From JBLNCE01 sp050260415 (GTDB lineage: Bacteria > Bacillota > UBA4882 > JAAYXC01): 6,674 nucleotides of DNA. The notes beneath the pieces are model-generated. The model saw only the letters and a list, made by a program, of their open reading frames with translations. It was not told the origin of the DNA and did no database searches. The first letter of the stretch is position 1; every line of letters starts with the position of its first letter. A program made the position numbers and the translations under genes. Positions 4,329-6,674 of the stretch are shown in pieces. The DNA is taken from positions 1 to 6,674 of the forward strand of contig JBLNCE010000038.1 in assembly GCA_050260415.1 (NCBI GenBank), written 5' to 3'.

Positions 4329-6674
4329 ATGCCGTACCGGTTCATCCCCTACGCCTGGGTTTTGGCAGCCTCTGCTCTGGTTTCCTGCCTCATATGCGTT
4401 TTCGCCTGGCGCCGCCGCACGGTCCCGGGGGCAAAGCCGTTCGCGATCCTGATGGCGACCTCGGCGGTATGGTCGATCGCGAACGCCCTCGAGATGATGG
4501 GGACCGATCTGCCGATCAAGCTCTTCTGGGCCAACGTTCAGTATATCTGCTACAATACCGTTCCCGTGACCTGGCTGGTGATGACGCTGCAGTATACCGG
4601 CCAGGACCGGTGGCTGACCCGCCGCCGGATCTTGCTGCTCCTGGTGATCCCCGTTCTCACAGTGGTTTTTGCCTGGACCAACCCTTGGCACGGCTTGATG
4701 CGCCGGGACATCCATCTCGATACCAGCGGCCCGTTCCCGGTGGTGGGCAAGACCTACGGGCCTTGGTTTTGGGTCTTTGCCGCCTTCTCCTATCCTTTGA
4801 TGCTCACGGCCTGCGGCATACACATCAAAGCCATGTTGCGCATGCCGCGTCTCTACCGGTGGCAGTCCGCGGTCCTGCTGGCCGGGCTGGTCCTGCCCCT
4901 ACTCGTCAATCTGTCGTTCACCTTCAAGCTTTCACCGCTCAAGTATGACGTGGCGCCCGCCATGTTCTCCCTGGGCGGGGTCTTCTACGCCTGGGGGCTC
5001 TTCCGCTTCAAGCTCTTCGATCTCCTGCCGGCAGGACGCTATCTGGTCATCGAGAGCATGGGCGATGGGATGTTCATCTTCGATCGCCATGACCGTCTCG
5101 CGGACTGCAACCCGGCGGCCAGGAGGATCGTCGGCTCTCCCGGCGAGATCATCGGCCTGGGGGCGGCGGAGATCTTCAGGAGCGCCGCCGGCCTGACGGC
5201 ATCCCTCGCGGAGTCGACCGCCGGCAAGAGCGAGGTCGCCGTGGAAGCCGAGGGAACGACCAGGATCTACGGCGCCCGCTGGTGGCCGATTGCGGATCGG
5301 CGGGCGGGGACCATTGGCCGGCTGCTCGTGCTCCATGACATGACGGAGGCCAGGGAAGCCCAGCGGGAGATCCTGCGCCAACAGCGGATTACCGCGGCCA
5401 TGGCGGAACGGGAGAGTCTGGCCCGGGATCTCCACGACAGCCTTGGCCAGGTCCTGGGCTATCTCAACGTGCAGGCCCAAGCCGTGCGCAAGTTCTTGGC
5501 GGCGGGGCAATCGGCGCAGGCCGACGATTACCTCCTAAAGATGGCCGCCGCGGCAAGGGAAGCCCATACGGAGGTCAGGGAGTTTATCCAGGGGATAATG
5601 AGCCCACCCCCGGTGGAAGTGGGGTTGTGGCCGGCGATCCAGGATATGCTGCGGAGATTCGGGGAGGATTGCGGTCTGGAGACGAGCTTCGCCGATATCC
5701 GGGAAGCCCCGCCGGGCCCCATCGCGCCGGCCGCTGAGGCGCAGATCCTGCGGATCATCCGGGAGGCGCTGAACAACATCCGCAAGCACGCCGAGGCGCG
5801 CCGGGTATGGATCACCGTGGAAGACGGCCCCGCGGCGGCGCGGATCACGATCCGGGACGACGGCAAAGGCTTCGATCCGGCCAAGGTGGATGGGGAAAAA
5901 AGTTTCGGCCTGCGGATCATGCGCGACCGCGCGGCGGCGGCGGGGAGCCGGCTGGAGATCGGATCCCGTCCCGGCGAGGGCGCCACGATCTCCGTGGAGA
6001 TTCCATATGCAGGCACGGAAAGGGAATCCGCCCCCGCGGCGGTAGCCGCGGGACTCCCGCAAAAAAGGCAGGTGGGACGCGGCATGAGAGTTCTGCTTGT
6101 TGACGACCATACCTTGTTCCTGGACGGGCTGGCCAGCCTGCTAGTGGCCAACGAAATCGAGGTGGCGGGAACGGCCCGCGACGGGCTGGAGGCGCTCCAA
6201 AAGGCCCGGGAGCTGAAGCCGGACATCATCGTGATGGACATCCAGATGCCCCGCTGCGACGGGCTAACGGCCACCCGCGCGATCAAGGCGGAGATGCCGC
6301 GGGTGAAGATCGTGATGCTCACCATGGCGGAGCAGGACGAGATGCTCTTTGAGGCCATCAAGAGCGGCGCGTCCGGATATCTCCTCAAAGACCTTGACGG
6401 CGACGATTTCGTGGAGATGTTGCTGGGCCTGGAGAGAGGCGAGGCCCCCCTCTCGCCCGGGATCGCCGGCCGGTTCCTGGAGGAATTTGGGCGGATGAGG
6501 AACGAGGCGGGCGCCGCCTCGCCCGAGAAGGAGCGGATCGACGCGGAACTCACCCCCCGCCAGATCGAGATCCTGACCATGACGGCCCGGGGCATGACCT
6601 ACAAGGAGATAGGCGTTGCGCTGGGCTTAAGCGAGCGGTCGATCAAGTACCACATGGGCGAGATCACCGCCAAG
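4329..6674 (+). CDS. 7TM-PAS sensor histidine kinase running in frame into a NarL-type response regulator (3' partial)
   Basis: Open from ATG 4329 to the window edge (782 codons) with no stop. Residues 1-235 form the membrane sensor of the N-terminal 7TM histidine-kinase family (RFIPYAWVLAASALVSCLI through FSLGGVFYAWGLFRFKLFD). A PAS domain follows (about 238-345: MGDGMFIFDRHDRLADCNPA). Then comes a HisKA_3 dimerisation domain with LARDLHDSLGQ (His369 is the phosphorylated residue) and a HATPase domain with N-box EALNNIRKHA (Asn482), G1 DDGKGFD (510-516) and FGLRIMRDRA. After a linker of about 27 residues the regulator begins at Met586 (ATG 6084). The kinase should autophosphorylate on His369 and pass phosphate to the receiver; the signal is unknown. 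Separate kinase and regulator genes with an ATGA overlap are usual for this pair, so the fusion is suspicious (A6 run at 6061-6066). The kinase assignment is firm; the fusion is uncertain. Confidence 0.85.
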   Translation, partial: MPYRFIPYAWVLAASALVSCLICVFAWRRRTVPGAKPFAILMATSAVWSIANALEMMGTDLPIKLFWANVQYICYNTVPVTWLVMTLQYTGQDRWLTRRRILLLLVIPVLTVVFAWTNPWHGLMRRDIHLDTSGPFPVVGKTYGPWFWVFAAFSYPLMLTACGIHIKAMLRMPRLYRWQSAVLLAGLVLPLLVNLSFTFKLSPLKYDVAPAMFSLGGVFYAWGLFRFKLFDLLPAGRYLVIESMGDGMFIFDRHDRLADCNPAARRIVGSPGEIIGLGAAEIFRSAAGLTASLAESTAGKSEVAVEAEGTTRIYGARWWPIADRRAGTIGRLLVLHDMTEAREAQREILRQQRITAAMAERESLARDLHDSLGQVLGYLNVQAQAVRKFLAAGQSAQADDYLLKMAAAAREAHTEVREFIQGIMSPPPVEVGLWPAIQDMLRRFGEDCGLETSFADIREAPPGPIAPAAEAQILRIIREALNNIRKHAEARRVWITVEDGPAAARITIRDDGKGFDPAKVDGEKSFGLRIMRDRAAAAGSRLEIGSRPGEGATISVEIPYAGTERESAPAAVAAGLPQKRQVGRGMRVLLVDDHTLFLDGLASLLVANEIEVAGTARDGLEALQKARELKPDIIVMDIQMPRCDGLTATRAIKAEMPRVKIVMLTMAEQDEMLFEAIKSGASGYLLKDLDGDDFVEMLLGLERGEAPLSPGIAGRFLEEFGRMRNEAGAASPEKERIDAELTPRQIEILTMTARGMTYKEIGVALGLSERSIKYHMGEITAK
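6084..6674 (+). other. NarL/FixJ-family response regulator module (REC plus LuxR-type HTH), possible own start, 3' partial
   Basis: From ATG 6084 the frame reads MRVLLVDDHTLFLDGLASLL, a receiver domain with acidic pair Asp7/Asp8, phosphoacceptor Asp52 (VMDIQMP, codon 6237-6239), Thr80 and Lys102 (YLLKD). A linker of about 35 residues leads to a LuxR-type helix-turn-helix starting LTPRQIEILTMTARGMTYKE (156-175), with recognition helix SERSIKYHMGEI (183-194). The window ends at residue 197; only about 10-15 residues of a normal NarL protein are missing. GGTGGG (6071-6076) seven bases before the ATG could serve as a ribosome binding site, so a free regulator may be made even if the reading frame is fused to the kinase. 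It is the expected DNA-binding partner of that kinase; target genes are not in the window. Confidence 0.85.

Noticed and set aside
4133..4948. 271-codon + strand frame overlapping the kinase start
   Set aside because: It is out of frame with the 7TM sensor, lacks a ribosome binding site and shows proline/arginine-rich nonsense composition.
5528..6595. Long antisense open frame of 355 codons across the kinase and regulator
   Set aside because: Serine/arginine-rich composition with no recognisable domain. It lies opposite a frame with unmistakable kinase and receiver motifs in GC-rich DNA, where antisense frames stay open by chance.

Overview
The window looks like a piece of a moderately GC-rich bacterial chromosome, most likely an anaerobic Bacillota of the Moorella/Desulfotomaculum kind. 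This is a low-confidence inference. It rests on strong GGAGG-type ribosome binding sites, a TTG start, a CCA-encoding tRNA gene, a sensor kinase with an N-terminal seven-helix domain, and a small membrane protein of a style common there. No marker gene fixes the taxon.

Left part (1-840): a broken NTF2/SnoaL-like (DUF4440-type) gene on the + strand converges on a small three-helix membrane protein on the - strand, and their stop codons overlap.

Middle (842-2527): an eroded integration site at a tRNA-Leu(CAA) gene. The intact tRNA (2386-2472, - strand) has its own promoter and intrinsic terminator. Its 3' 73 nt recur, base for base, 1315 bp away (1071-1143) inside a larger, more diverged direct repeat (842-1143 against 2266-2458). 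Between the copies lie the C-terminal scrap of a response-regulator receiver domain, an apparently intact vapBC toxin-antitoxin operon with a near-consensus promoter and a putative operator, and a decayed tyrosine-recombinase fragment whose HxxR arginine is replaced by cysteine. Each repeat also carries a short tRNA 3'-tail in the opposite orientation just beyond the terminator. I read this as a tandem integrative-element scar in which only vapBC still looks functional.

Right of the tRNA (2528-2935): about 400 bp with no convincing gene but many inverted repeats, some mutually exclusive. This could be a structured leader or an unidentified RNA upstream of an MFS transporter gene. That transporter (2936-4099) is full length in a single frame but interrupted by two in-frame stops (TGA, TAA), so it is a pseudogene as written.

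Right end (4329-6674, running off the window): a 7TM-PAS-HisKA_3-HATPase sensor kinase whose open frame continues without a stop into a NarL/FixJ-family response regulator (REC plus LuxR-type HTH). The regulator has its own ATG in an ATGA context, and an A6 run lies 18 bp before it. The apparent kinase-regulator fusion could be real, or it could come from one extra A in that run.
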